64,000 nt of DNA from Bradyrhizobium sp. CCBAU 51627. GTDB taxonomy: Bacteria > Pseudomonadota > Alphaproteobacteria > Rhizobiales > Xanthobacteraceae. The notes beneath the pieces are model-generated. The model ran no database searches and was not told the origin of the DNA. It saw only the letters and a program-made list of their open reading frames with translations. Both the position numbers and the translations under genes were made by a program. This document shows positions 1-8,115 of the stretch, piece after piece. The stretch spans positions 1 to 64,000 of the forward strand of contig NZ_LBJG01000021.1 of NCBI RefSeq assembly GCF_028128765.1, written 5' to 3'. How positions within the stretch are numbered: the stretch's first letter is position 1; each line of letters begins with the position of its first letter.

Positions 1-265
1 CCGAATCAGAGACCTTATGGACTCACGATAATCGACGCGCCGGAAGCCATCCCTCCATCACTTTCGATTCAACTCAGTCGCCGGATGCTCTAGAATTCAC
101 GAAGTGAGGGCGATGAGGATTGAGTGCTGCGGGGAGGGCAGTTGCTGCAGCTCTTCAGAATATCTCCTGCTCGGCGTTGCGAGTGCAGCGAAGCACCCAA
201 AATCGTCCTACATAAAGGTCGCTTCGGGAGCACTCCTGAGTTCTTGGAATAGCAGCGCGCGGTCA
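1..265. other. Non-coding left edge, no supportable gene
   Basis: I find no reading frame here with protein-like composition, a family motif or a ribosome binding site. The short minus-strand frame at 90-278 looks like chance coding. The neighbouring gene on the left lies outside the window. Confidence 0.5.
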
Positions 266-292
266 GCTTAGGGTCCAAAAACGGACCTCAAG
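266..292 (-). terminator. Hairpin downstream of the first cytochrome gene
   Basis: An inverted repeat with core GGTCC/GGACC and outer GCTT/AAGC pairs encloses an A-rich loop. It lies 25-50 bases beyond the stop codon of the minus-strand cytochrome gene that ends at 317. On the minus strand the U-rich stretch is in the loop rather than after the stem, so it is not a canonical intrinsic terminator. Confidence 0.35.
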
Positions 293-316
293 CGCGAGTT
301 CCGCAATCGCGTTGAG

Positions 317-976
317 CTAGTCCAATTGGCTGACGTAAGCTGCCACTGCCCTGATCTGGACTTCCGTGAGGTCATGGGCAATCGGCTGCATGATCGTCGA
401 ACTGTCAGGGTTTGCTTTGTCTTGCCCTCGCTCCTTGTCCCAGTTCGTCAACTTCCTGATCACGTAGTCATTGAGCTGTCCCGCGAGGCGGGGGAACTGG
501 CCATCTCCCTTGGCCTCGGGCCCGTGGCAGGACGCGCAGGGCGGCACGTTAGCACTGGCAATACCGTCCTCGTAGATCTTCTTGCCTTCGATAAGGTTCG
601 CTTTCGTCGCACTGCCGAGTGGCTTTGGATCGAGGTTCTTGAATTCCGAGGTCAACGCGACCAGCATCGCGGGGGTGAGCACATGCGCGACGTTGAACAT
701 CACCGGGTTGTTACGGCGGTGTTCGATGAACGCCTTTAATTGGTTTTCGATATATTCGGGTTGCTGGCCCGCCAATCGCGGCATCGGATACGATCCGCGA
801 AAACCTTGGCCGTCGATGCCGTGGCAAGTTTTGCAATAGTCGGTCTTCGCCTTGAGCTCCTGCGCCGACACATGTGCAGTCTCGTCGTGTGCAGCTTTGT
901 CTTGGGCGAGCGCAAACGTCGACACCGACGCGACGACGACAATGACCGCGGTCCGCATTGACGATTGCAGAATCAT
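317..976 (-). CDS. Secreted diheme cytochrome c (c4-like)
   Basis: Periplasmic electron carrier with two class I cytochrome c domains. Numbering from the ATG at 976, heme-binding motifs CKTCH (about 48-52) and CASCH (about 147-151) each begin one domain, and the first is followed by a PMPRLAGQ stretch whose Met is a likely axial ligand. The N-terminus is a signal peptide ending near FALAQ. ATG 976 has a GGGG stretch just upstream; an in-frame GTG at 994 is the alternative start. It is a paralogue of the gene at 3649-4311, sharing nearly the same heme-1 region and the NPVMxNVAHVL motif. It is transcribed divergently from the porin-cytochrome at 1293, so the two probably share a control region. 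The partner redox protein is unknown; diheme cytochrome c is secure, c4-like is by architecture. Confidence 0.9.
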   Translation of the reverse strand: MILQSSMRTAVIVVVASVSTFALAQDKAAHDETAHVSAQELKAKTDYCKTCHGIDGQGFRGSYPMPRLAGQQPEYIENQLKAFIEHRRNNPVMFNVAHVLTPAMLVALTSEFKNLDPKPLGSATKANLIEGKKIYEDGIASANVPPCASCHGPEAKGDGQFPRLAGQLNDYVIRKLTNWDKERGQDKANPDSSTIMQPIAHDLTEVQIRAVAAYVSQLD

Positions 977-1292
977 GACCGTCCCCGCTTTCACCCGCGC
1001 AAGCTACGCGGAGCGGCAAGCTTCGGTCCAGACGATTCTCGTCGAGCTTCGGTAGTCCCTCGCGAAAAATCACGAGGCGGTAATTTAATGCCGCGCTCGA
1101 CGGTAGGTTGTTGCCTCATGCAATCGCTTCCTATTCGCGCTTGCATTTAACGTTGCGAAAATATCTCGGAGGATTTGAAAACGGATCGCGCGACGTGAAT
1201 CTCACTTGGCGAAACGTTCGCGTGCTGCCCTACTTCGAAATGAAAGCGGTTTGCAATATCCCAAGTTAATGCAGCGCGACGGGACAGGCGCG

Positions 1293-2849
1293 ATGTGGGA
1301 CTATCGCTACAGTGTTATTGCGAGGAATGGCAGGCGGCTTATCGCCGCACTAACCTTGGTGGTGATCTCGGCTGCTTCTGTGACGATCGGCCTGACCGTG
1401 CCGGCGCAAGCGTTGCCCAGCTTCGCGCGTCAGACAGGACAGCCGTGCGGAACCTGCCATACCGACTTTCCTGCACTCACGCCCTACGGACGCCGGTTCA
1501 AGCTGCTCGGCTATACCGCCGGTGGCGGCCAGTTCAAGACGACACCGTTCTCATCGGAAGGTGGGCGCGCGGCTCGCGCCGAACTGGACAAGCTGCGCGG
1601 TTACGTCAAGGCGTTGCCCCAGGAGTCTCAGGCCGAGGCCGACCGCAAGGAGTGGGTGCCGCCGATCTCGTTCATGGCGGTCGAAGGGTTCACGCATACC
1701 CAGGGACCGACCATTCCGGAGCCGTCAGATCCGTTCAAGACAAACGACAATTTCGTCGCCTCGCCGGTCAGTGTGTTCTGGGGCGGCGCAATAACGGATA
1801 ATATCGGCGCGTTTGCTCAATATACGTATGCCGGCGCGACACCACTGTCGTCGTTTTCGGGCACTCCGGCGGATCAGTTCATCCACAGCTGGGGCTGGGA
1901 CAATACCGACGTTCGCTATGCCAATACCGCGAGCGCCGGTCTATTCGATCTCGTCTACGGCATCACGGCCAACAACAATCCATCCGTTCAGGACTTGTGG
2001 AATACCACACCGGCCTGGGGTTTCCCCTACGCATCGTCGACGCTGGCGGCCGGCCCTCCCGGCACGATGCTGGAAGGGACCTTTGCGGCGCATGTCGGCG
2101 GCGTCGGTCTCTACACGATGATCAATGACCTGCTTTACCTCGAAATCACCGGATACAAGTCGATCGGCTTCCACGCGCTGAATGCGCTCGGAGCGAATCC
2201 GTTCGATACTCCGGGGCAGCTCGGGAACGTGGCACCCTATTGGCGCGCGGCGATCGAGCCGCATTGGGGCCGGCATTCGCTGATGGTCGGCACGTTCGGG
2301 ATGCTCTTCGACGTGCATCCGTGGTTCGACACGACGTTCGCCTCGGGATCGACCGCGGTGCTGCCGGTATCGGACAAATTCACCGACCTCGGCTTCGACG
2401 CGCAATATCAGTATCAGGGCGACAATTATTGGTTGACCTTGCGTGGCAGCTACATCCGCGAGTTCCAGCGCCTGGATGCGAGCTTCGCCGCCCTTGCCGT
2501 CGCGTCCAATCCGACCAATCAGCTCAACAGCATGAAGCTGCAGGCCTCGCTGGCGCTGGGTGCCGACAATCGCGTTGTTCTAACCGGGCAGTATTTCAAC
2601 GTCTGGGGTACATCCGACGCCGGTCTTTTCGGCACCGACCCGCTCACCGGCATGGCATTGACCCCCGACACCAACGGCTGGACGGCCGAGATCGCCTACA
2701 TCCCGTTTGGCGCCGGCAAGATGATCGGCTGGCCGTGGTTCAACGCGCGTATCGGCCTGCAATACACCTATTACAACAAGTTCAACGGCACCACTGTCGG
2801 CGCTCACGACAACAACACCCTGTTCCTGCACGCCTGGGTCGCCATGTAG
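1293..2849 (+). CDS. Porin-cytochrome c fusion, Cyc2-like
   Basis: A signal peptide ending PAQA is followed at once by LPSFARQTGQPCGTCH, the only CxxCH in the protein, then LTPYGRRFKLLGYT. The remaining 430 or so residues alternate hydrophobic and polar residues and are rich in Tyr, Trp, Gly and Asn, as in outer-membrane beta-barrels, and end in an aromatic-containing strand (LFLHAWVAM). The order heme motif then barrel, with the FARQTG...CxxCH...FGRxFKLxGYT pattern, is what I know from Cyc2-type outer-membrane cytochromes that take electrons from extracellular donors such as Fe(II). Start: ATG 1293 has a GGGACAGG upstream; ATG 1269 and TTG 1206 are upstream options. At roughly 518 codons it is a little longer than typical Cyc2. 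It leads a same-strand run with an outer-membrane protein and two diheme cytochromes. Electron transfer across the outer membrane is inference; substrate unknown. Confidence 0.75.
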   Translation: MWDYRYSVIARNGRRLIAALTLVVISAASVTIGLTVPAQALPSFARQTGQPCGTCHTDFPALTPYGRRFKLLGYTAGGGQFKTTPFSSEGGRAARAELDKLRGYVKALPQESQAEADRKEWVPPISFMAVEGFTHTQGPTIPEPSDPFKTNDNFVASPVSVFWGGAITDNIGAFAQYTYAGATPLSSFSGTPADQFIHSWGWDNTDVRYANTASAGLFDLVYGITANNNPSVQDLWNTTPAWGFPYASSTLAAGPPGTMLEGTFAAHVGGVGLYTMINDLLYLEITGYKSIGFHALNALGANPFDTPGQLGNVAPYWRAAIEPHWGRHSLMVGTFGMLFDVHPWFDTTFASGSTAVLPVSDKFTDLGFDAQYQYQGDNYWLTLRGSYIREFQRLDASFAALAVASNPTNQLNSMKLQASLALGADNRVVLTGQYFNVWGTSDAGLFGTDPLTGMALTPDTNGWTAEIAYIPFGAGKMIGWPWFNARIGLQYTYYNKFNGTTVGAHDNNTLFLHAWVAM

Positions 2850-2874
2850 GCCGACCGCATAAGGAGATCGTCAG

Positions 2875-3648
2875 ATGAAAAAGCTGCTTGCCGCGCATCT
2901 CGCAGCCTTCGCAGTGACCCTGGCGGGACCGGCGGCTGCCGCCGATCTGGCTGTCAAAGCTCCGGTCCCGGTCGCGCCCTTCAACTGGACGGGCTGCTAT
3001 ATCGGCGTCCATGTGGGTGCGGGGTTCGCCAAGAAAGACATCACGGATCCCGTGCAACTCGTGCAGGATTCCTTCCTTGGTCCAGGCTCTACCGTTGGCG
3101 CAACCACCGTAAGCGCGTCACCGAGTGGTGCCGTCATCGGGGGGCAAGGCGGCTGTGATTATCAGTTTGCTTCCTCTTCGATCGTTGTCGGCATCCAGGG
3201 CGATGTCGCCGGCTTGACCCTGAGGAACAACAAGACTGTTGCTCTCCCCCTCGGCAATCCCGGCGAGACTGCGATCGTGGATGCCAAGACCGAATTTCTG
3301 ACCAGTGTGACCGGTCGCATCGGTTACGCCTTCGACGACGTCATGCTCTACGCCAAGGCCGGCGCCGCGATGGCCGGCGACAAATACGAAGTCAGCGGCA
3401 CGTTCACTGGTCTGCCCTTCGATTTCAGGGGGCTGGAGGATCGCTGGGGCTGGACGGCCGGTGCGGGCGTCGACTGGGCCTTCACACGTCATTGGTCCGC
3501 CAATCTCGAATATGACTATTACGGATTCGGCACCCGGACCTCGACCTTTGCCGATCAAGACAACGCCTTCCTGGGTCTGGTCAATGTCAGGCAGTCGATC
3601 CAGGTCGTGAAGGTCGGGGTGAACTTCCACATGTGGGCGGGTCAGTAG
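2875..3648 (+). CDS. Outer-membrane beta-barrel protein (Omp25/31-like)
   Basis: 257-aa protein with a signal peptide ending AAAAD, then a Pro-rich stretch and FNWTGCYIGVHVGAGF, the typical first strand of the Omp25/Omp31-like barrels of Rhizobiales. The body has repeated amphipathic strands (GRIGYAFDDVMLYAKAGAAM, WTAGAGVDWAF, LEYDYYGFG) and ends VKVGVNFHMWAGQ. It starts 25 bases after the porin-cytochrome stop behind AAGGAG and its stop codon abuts the ATG of the next cytochrome gene, so the genes are almost certainly co-transcribed. It could be a structural barrel or an accessory of the porin-cytochrome; nothing in the sequence assigns a substrate. Confidence 0.85.
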   Translation: MKKLLAAHLAAFAVTLAGPAAAADLAVKAPVPVAPFNWTGCYIGVHVGAGFAKKDITDPVQLVQDSFLGPGSTVGATTVSASPSGAVIGGQGGCDYQFASSSIVVGIQGDVAGLTLRNNKTVALPLGNPGETAIVDAKTEFLTSVTGRIGYAFDDVMLYAKAGAAMAGDKYEVSGTFTGLPFDFRGLEDRWGWTAGAGVDWAFTRHWSANLEYDYYGFGTRTSTFADQDNAFLGLVNVRQSIQVVKVGVNFHMWAGQ

Positions 3649-4311
3649 ATGCGCGCGCCTTCCGGACCAGGGCGCTCATCATCGCGGCGCGCGAATAGCC
3701 CGCGTGCGGTCCTGTACGCCTTAGTGCTGACCGTGGCTTGCTCAGTGACGTCTCACGCGCAGGACAGGGGCGGCTTCGAAGCGAAGATCGAATATTGCAA
3801 GACCTGCCACGGCTTGTCGGCGCAAGGCTATCGCGGATGGTTTCCCATGCCACGACTTGCGGGACAGCAGCCGCAATATCTCGAGAACCAGCTTCGCGCC
3901 TTCATCGAGCGCCGACGCACCAATCCGGTGATGGCGAATGTCGCTCACGTGCTGAGCCCGGCGATGATCGCCTCGCTTGCGGCACACCTAAGGTCTCTCG
4001 ATCCGAAGCCGATCGGCGGCGCGCCACGAGCGTCGTTGGGCCTCGGCAAGCGCATCTACGAGGAAGGCCTTCCCGAATCCAACGTGCCGGCCTGCGCCGC
4101 CTGCCACGGCAGCGAGGGCAAGGGTCAAAATGAAATTCCGCGACTTGCCGGCCAACTCTACGAGTACACGGTCGGGCAGCTCACCGGTTGGGCGAAGGTG
4201 CGCGGCCAGGGATCGGCGGTCGATACCTCCGCGATCATGGCGCCGACCGCGCATAATCTGACGCGATCACAGGTCGAAGCGGTGGCTGCCTATGTGAGCT
4301 ATCTGCAATGA
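3649..4311 (+). CDS. Secreted diheme cytochrome c (c4-like)
   Basis: Diheme periplasmic cytochrome c of 220 aa. After a basic N-terminus and a hydrophobic segment ending SHAQ, heme motifs CKTCH (50-54) and CAACH (149-153) head two similar domains; PMPRLAGQ after heme 1 and IMAPTAHNL near the end carry likely axial methionines. The ATG directly follows the TAG of the barrel gene with no spacer, which suggests translational coupling. It is closely related to the cytochrome at 317-976 and more distantly to the next gene, so the cluster contains three variants of one architecture. Likely shuttles electrons between an outer-membrane partner and the inner-membrane chain; this is inferred from context. 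Confidence 0.9.
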   Translation: MRAPSGPGRSSSRRANSPRAVLYALVLTVACSVTSHAQDRGGFEAKIEYCKTCHGLSAQGYRGWFPMPRLAGQQPQYLENQLRAFIERRRTNPVMANVAHVLSPAMIASLAAHLRSLDPKPIGGAPRASLGLGKRIYEEGLPESNVPACAACHGSEGKGQNEIPRLAGQLYEYTVGQLTGWAKVRGQGSAVDTSAIMAPTAHNLTRSQVEAVAAYVSYLQ

Positions 4312-4366
4312 GAGGTGTGGCCGACATGCGATGCGGGTCAGCCAGATTGCGCGGGGGTGGGATGTC

Positions 4367-4963
4367 ATGAAGCGCATCGGGTTCAGGATCGTGCTGCTGG
4401 CGATGGTGGCCTGCATCGGCCCGGCCATGGCATGGGACGGCGCCAATGTCCGCAACTGCACCTGGTGCCACGGGACATCGGCGCAGGGATACATGGTCGC
4501 GCCGCGACTGGCCGGGCAGCGGCCAACCTATCTTGAAGGCCAGATGCGCAGCTTCCGCGACCACACGCGGGACAATCCGTTCTCGAAGCAGTACATGTGG
4601 GGAGCGGTGGCGGCGCTCGATCCCAGCGCCGCGCGTGATCTCGCGGCGTATTTCGCCGCCATCCCTCCCAGGCCCGCGAACGATGGCGATGCCAATCTGA
4701 TCGCGAAGGGTAAGGCGATTTACATGGAGGGCATCCCAGAGGCCAATGTCGCATCGTGCTACGCCTGCCACGGCCCGAACGCCGAAGGCATACGGGAAAT
4801 TCCGCGCGTTGGCGGCCTTGCCTATTTCTACGTCAAGGCTCGCCTCGAACAGTGGGGAGAGGGCTATCATTCAGGCATAGGCACGCCGATGCCGGTTGTT
4901 GCCCGCTCCTTGGGACCGGCTGAGATTGAAGCGTTGGCTTCTTATCTCAGCTTTGTGAAGTAG
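4367..4963 (+). CDS. Secreted diheme cytochrome c
   Basis: Third diheme cytochrome of the cluster, 198 aa from the ATG at 4367, which has GGGGGTGGG upstream and places a classic signal peptide (KRIGFRIVLLAMVACIGPAMA) at the N-terminus; an in-frame ATG at 4331 would add an unlikely leader. Heme motifs are CTWCH (31-35) and CYACH (131-135). It retains APRLAGQRPTYLEGQM and IPRVGG, paralogous to the other two, but the first motif has Trp inside and the Met of the PMPRL element is replaced by Val-Ala (YMVAPRL), so heme 1 may use another ligand. Last gene of the run 1293-4963. Confidence 0.9.
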   Translation: MKRIGFRIVLLAMVACIGPAMAWDGANVRNCTWCHGTSAQGYMVAPRLAGQRPTYLEGQMRSFRDHTRDNPFSKQYMWGAVAALDPSAARDLAAYFAAIPPRPANDGDANLIAKGKAIYMEGIPEANVASCYACHGPNAEGIREIPRVGGLAYFYVKARLEQWGEGYHSGIGTPMPVVARSLGPAEIEALASYLSFVK

Positions 4964-5017
4964 TTACCGCTCTCAGCGTACTTCGCGCGAAGCTGCCGAA
5001 TGAAAATTGAATCTAAA

Positions 5018-5031
5018 TTGATCTCGATCAA
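5018..5031 (+). promoter_or_regulatory. FixK/FNR-type box upstream of the propeller gene
   Basis: TTGATCTCGATCAA is a perfect palindrome matching the TTGAT-N4-ATCAA consensus of the FNR/FixK family. A possible -10 (TAGTCA at 5051-5056) lies 29 bases further on centre to centre, the spacing expected for an activator site near -41.5. The ATG at 5172 would leave a leader of about 100 bases. No other gene lies between site and start. Confidence 0.65.
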
Positions 5032-5171
5032 GGCGTTGTCGTCTGGATTGTAGTCATAAACTGATAGTTTTCTACATGGTCGATCGCTAAGCACCGGCTT
5101 CGCGATCAAGAGCGATCCGCGAGGTCCAGGTTCGATGCGCATCGATGCGCAGAGACAAGGGAGATCTCGTC

Positions 5172-6527
5172 ATGATCAGCACGCGTGCCCCCCCCAAAAC
5201 AGGCAGTCTCCTCGGTACATTTGTTTGCCGTTCGCCGTTTGCATCGAGCGGACGCTCTCGGGTCATCTGGCTGGCGGCCTTCGCAGCTGTAGCACCGGCT
5301 TTGGCTGCAGCTCAAACCGAATCACCAGCGCCACCACCATACTCACAACAGGGTGAAAAGCTGGTCGGCAGTCTCGTGGTTGGACCGGCCGAGCAAGGTT
5401 GGTCCGTCGCGCTATCTGCTGATGGCAACACCGCAATCGTCGGAGGACTCGTCGACAACAAGCTCAACGGAGCGGCGTGGATCTATACGCGCAATCGTGA
5501 CGTCTGGACCCAGCAAGGCCATAAGCTGGTTGGCAGCGGTGTGGCGGGACAATCTGGACAAGGCATATCTGTCGCGCTGTCCGCTGATGGCCAGACCGCC
5601 GTGGTGGGCGGCCCATACGACAACAGAACAACGGGGGCCGTGTGGATCTACATGCGCGCTGAGGGCGACTGGACTCAAGTGGGCAGTAAACTGGTCGGCA
5701 CCGGGGCGATCGGACGCTCCGCTCAGGGATCCGCGGTTGCGCTATCTGCCGACGGCAACACCGCAATTGTTGGAGGGCCTTATGACAATGGGAGCGTCGG
5801 CGCGACATGGATCTATGTTCGCGGCCGCGATGCGTGGACCCAGCAGGGCAACAAGCTGATCGGCACAGGTGCAGTTGGATCTGCCAGACAGGGCGTGTCG
5901 GTAGCGTTGTCAGCCGATGGCAATACCGCGATCGTTGGCGGCGTTGCGGATAACCATCTCGTCGGAGCGGCGTGGGTCTATACCCGCCGCGGCGGCGTAT
6001 GGAGCCAACAGGGCACCAAGCTGGTCGGCACAGGAGCTCTCGGAAATGCCGCACAAGGTGTCTCCGTCGCACTCTCGGCCGATGGCAACACCGCCATCGT
6101 CGGTGGGGTGGCCGATAACAACGATGCGGGAGCCGCATGGATCTACGCGCGCAACAACGGCGTGTGGACGCAGCAAGGCGCCAAGCTTGTTGCCAGCGAT
6201 GCGATTGGAAAGGCTGCGCAAGGCCACTCCGTCGCGCTATCGGCGGACGGCAATACTGCGTTCGTGAGCGGGCCTCACGAGAACGATGGTACCGGCGCGG
6301 CCTGGATCTATGCCCGCAGCGGGACCGGATGGATTCAACAAGGCACCAAGCTGGTCGGTACTGGTGCAACTGGGAGCGCAAGACAAGGGTCCTCGGTCGC
6401 ACTCTCCGCAGATGGCAACACCGCCATCATGGGCGGGATTGCCGATAACAGGCTCACTGGCGCGGCTTGGGTTCATGTTCGTCGCGGCGGCGCTTGGAGC
6501 GAACCAGCCGCACATCTCGGATATTAG
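5172..6527 (+). CDS. Secreted seven-bladed beta-propeller repeat protein
   Basis: 451-aa exported protein. A hydrophobic segment (VIWLAAFAAVAPALAAAQ) is followed by seven tandem units of about 55 residues with the consensus KLVGTGAxGxAxQGxSVALSADGNTAIVGG, then AAWIYxR and W(T/S)QQG. The unit resembles FG-GAP-like propeller repeats, and seven units make a closed ring plausible; the N-terminal YSQQGEK could supply the strand that closes the last blade, whose own QQG segment is changed to SEPAAHLGY. Start: ATG 5172 has AAGGGAG 9 bases upstream; ATG 5145 is an alternative. Preceded by a FixK/FNR-type box and located after the cytochrome cluster. Ligand or partner unknown; adhesion or scaffolding on the cell surface would be a guess. 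Confidence 0.75.
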   Translation: MISTRAPPKTGSLLGTFVCRSPFASSGRSRVIWLAAFAAVAPALAAAQTESPAPPPYSQQGEKLVGSLVVGPAEQGWSVALSADGNTAIVGGLVDNKLNGAAWIYTRNRDVWTQQGHKLVGSGVAGQSGQGISVALSADGQTAVVGGPYDNRTTGAVWIYMRAEGDWTQVGSKLVGTGAIGRSAQGSAVALSADGNTAIVGGPYDNGSVGATWIYVRGRDAWTQQGNKLIGTGAVGSARQGVSVALSADGNTAIVGGVADNHLVGAAWVYTRRGGVWSQQGTKLVGTGALGNAAQGVSVALSADGNTAIVGGVADNNDAGAAWIYARNNGVWTQQGAKLVASDAIGKAAQGHSVALSADGNTAFVSGPHENDGTGAAWIYARSGTGWIQQGTKLVGTGATGSARQGSSVALSADGNTAIMGGIADNRLTGAAWVHVRRGGAWSEPAAHLGY

Positions 6528-6946
6528 ATCTACCGGTTGGCAGCGCCTCCACGGAGGTGCTGCCGCTTTGCTTGTCAATATTCTGGTCCGACATGCTGTC
6601 CAACCAACCTGCAAGAGTCCCCGGACCGCAATCGATAAAGATGCCATACGCGCGGCTTCCGGATTGTCGGATGGACGACGGTTGGTGATGGCACTCTTTG
6701 CTCGGACACGAAAAACCCGCGACGGATGGCTCCGCGCGGGTTCCTAAGAATTTTCGATGATACCATTCTGCCAGTGTTTTGCCCGACGAGTCAAAGCGGA
6801 AAAATGGGGCTGGCAGGGGATGCGTCGACCCTGCAAGCGCCCGCTTTGGCGCGAGGTCGAAATTGCCAATCGCGTCAACACCTCCGCTACTGTGCATGGG
6901 GTTGTTTTCGCGGGCTTGGCTTTGAGGCCATCTCAACGCCCGTGCG
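6528..6946. other. Intergenic region with terminator and repeat-like segment
   Basis: No supportable gene. It holds a hairpin terminator (6711-6742) and, from about 6755 to 6800, a segment containing TGTTTTGCCCGACG that I recall as a frequent intergenic motif in Bradyrhizobium. A related GGCAAAACAC stretch occurs in inverse orientation near 20080. Confidence 0.45.
6711..6742 (-). terminator. Rho-independent terminator, minus strand
   Basis: Arms AACCCGCG (6714-6721) and CGCGGGTT (6735-6742) pair perfectly around a 13-base loop, and on the minus strand the stem runs into TTTTT. It is oriented to end transcription coming from the operon 10404 to 6947, about 200 bases after the last stop codon. 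Confidence 0.65.
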
Positions 6947-7531
6947 TCAGCGCCGGCCGCGCGGCGCCTCGGCCTTGGCCGGTCCTTCGGTCTGCGGCGC
7001 ACAGGTCGCGGCGGCGAGCGAGCCTTGCGCCTGCGGCATCAGGCCGGGCTCGGCGGCGAGCGCCTTCATCAGGATCAGGCCGGTCGTGCTGGGGGAATCG
7101 ATGATCAGGCGGTCGGCCGCGGTGATCTCTTCGTCCTCGGGCAGGGCGTCGTGCTGCGCTTCCGTCATCAGGTCGAGCTCGATCACCTTCTTGCCGGCCG
7201 AGCGGTCGTTGATGGCGTAATAGGCGATCTCGTTGCGGGTGTAGAACGACACCGACGTATAGGCCTGGCTGACCGGTACGGTGAGCTTGATCGGGCCGCC
7301 CGTGAGGTCATAGCGGCAGATCGCGAGCGCGAAGGCCGGGTCCATGAAAGGCATCGGCGACGTGTTGGGATCGGCCAGAGGCAGCGGCGTCACGGCGTTG
7401 AGCTTGGTCATCGGGGTCAGCCGCGAATAGGCGTCTTGCGTTGCAATGCGCGGCAGGGCCAGCACGCTGACGAGATGGACCACGAGGCCCAGCGCCACGC
7501 CGGCAAGGATGGTGAATGCCAGGCGGATCAT
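6947..7531 (-). CDS. DUF1254 domain membrane-anchored protein
   Basis: 194-aa protein with one N-terminal hydrophobic anchor (LAFTILAGVALGLVVHLVSVLAL) and an extracytoplasmic domain of the DUF1254 type (DPAFALAICRYDLTGGPIKL, VSFYTRNEIAYYAINDR). In larger family members DUF1254 and DUF1214 are fused; here they are separate genes overlapping by four bases (ATGA at 7528-7531), so the products probably act as a complex. The C-terminus is a low-complexity Ala/Pro/Arg tail. Co-directional with and downstream of the PBP gene. Biochemical role unknown. Confidence 0.8.
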   Translation of the reverse strand: MIRLAFTILAGVALGLVVHLVSVLALPRIATQDAYSRLTPMTKLNAVTPLPLADPNTSPMPFMDPAFALAICRYDLTGGPIKLTVPVSQAYTSVSFYTRNEIAYYAINDRSAGKKVIELDLMTEAQHDALPEDEEITAADRLIIDSPSTTGLILMKALAAEPGLMPQAQGSLAAATCAPQTEGPAKAEAPRGRR

Positions 7532-8106
7532 GAGCAGCCTGCCGTCGCGATGGTGGGCATCGGCGCATCGCGCTGGGTGCGCGTCGCAACCCCGACCGGC
7601 GTATCGTAGAGGCGGAACATCAGCGTATAGCGCTCGATGCCGCCGGTCGGCAGCCAGTTGCCGGCGCGCGAGCGCGCGGCGATGTGGATCTCGAACGAGC
7701 CGTCGGAGGCGCGCACGATCTCCTGGCTGGTGAAGCCGTAGCGCTGCAGCGAGTTGGCGACGAGATGGCCCTTGCGGTCGTACAGCGTCAGTGTCCAGAA
7801 CCGCGCCGGCGGCGTCACGCCTGACACCACGACGTCGCAGCGGCCGTCGAGCGCCCTCTTCTTGTCGTCCGTCGTTGCGGTGAAGGCGACGCCGTCACCG
7901 GTGCCGATCGGCAACTCGCCGTTGCGTACGATGGTGGCGCGCGAATAGGGGTCGACGTCGGCGGTGCCGGTGCGCGGTCGCGCGGTCCACGCGCCGATGG
8001 TGAGCGTGCCGATCTCGGTGCCGCGCGTCGTCGTCATCCAGGTGGCGCCGACGCCGACCACGGTCGCGAGCAGGAGGGCCGTCAATGTGATCAGGATCAG
8101 CCGCAC
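7528..8106 (-). CDS. DUF1214 domain membrane-anchored protein
   Basis: 192 aa. One N-terminal membrane segment (LILITLTALLLATVVGVGATW) precedes a DUF1214-type domain: DPYSRATIVRNGELPIG, ARFWTLTLYDRKGHLVANS, and RAGNWLPTGGIERYTLMFRLYDTP. It begins 10 bases after the stop of the PBP gene and overlaps the DUF1254 gene by four bases, so the three form one minus-strand operon. Linkage of this pair to a peptidoglycan synthase suggests an envelope role, which is inference only. Confidence 0.82.
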   Translation of the reverse strand: MRLILITLTALLLATVVGVGATWMTTTRGTEIGTLTIGAWTARPRTGTADVDPYSRATIVRNGELPIGTGDGVAFTATTDDKKRALDGRCDVVVSGVTPPARFWTLTLYDRKGHLVANSLQRYGFTSQEIVRASDGSFEIHIAARSRAGNWLPTGGIERYTLMFRLYDTPVGVATRTQRDAPMPTIATAGCS

Positions 8107-8115
8107 GGGTCTCGA

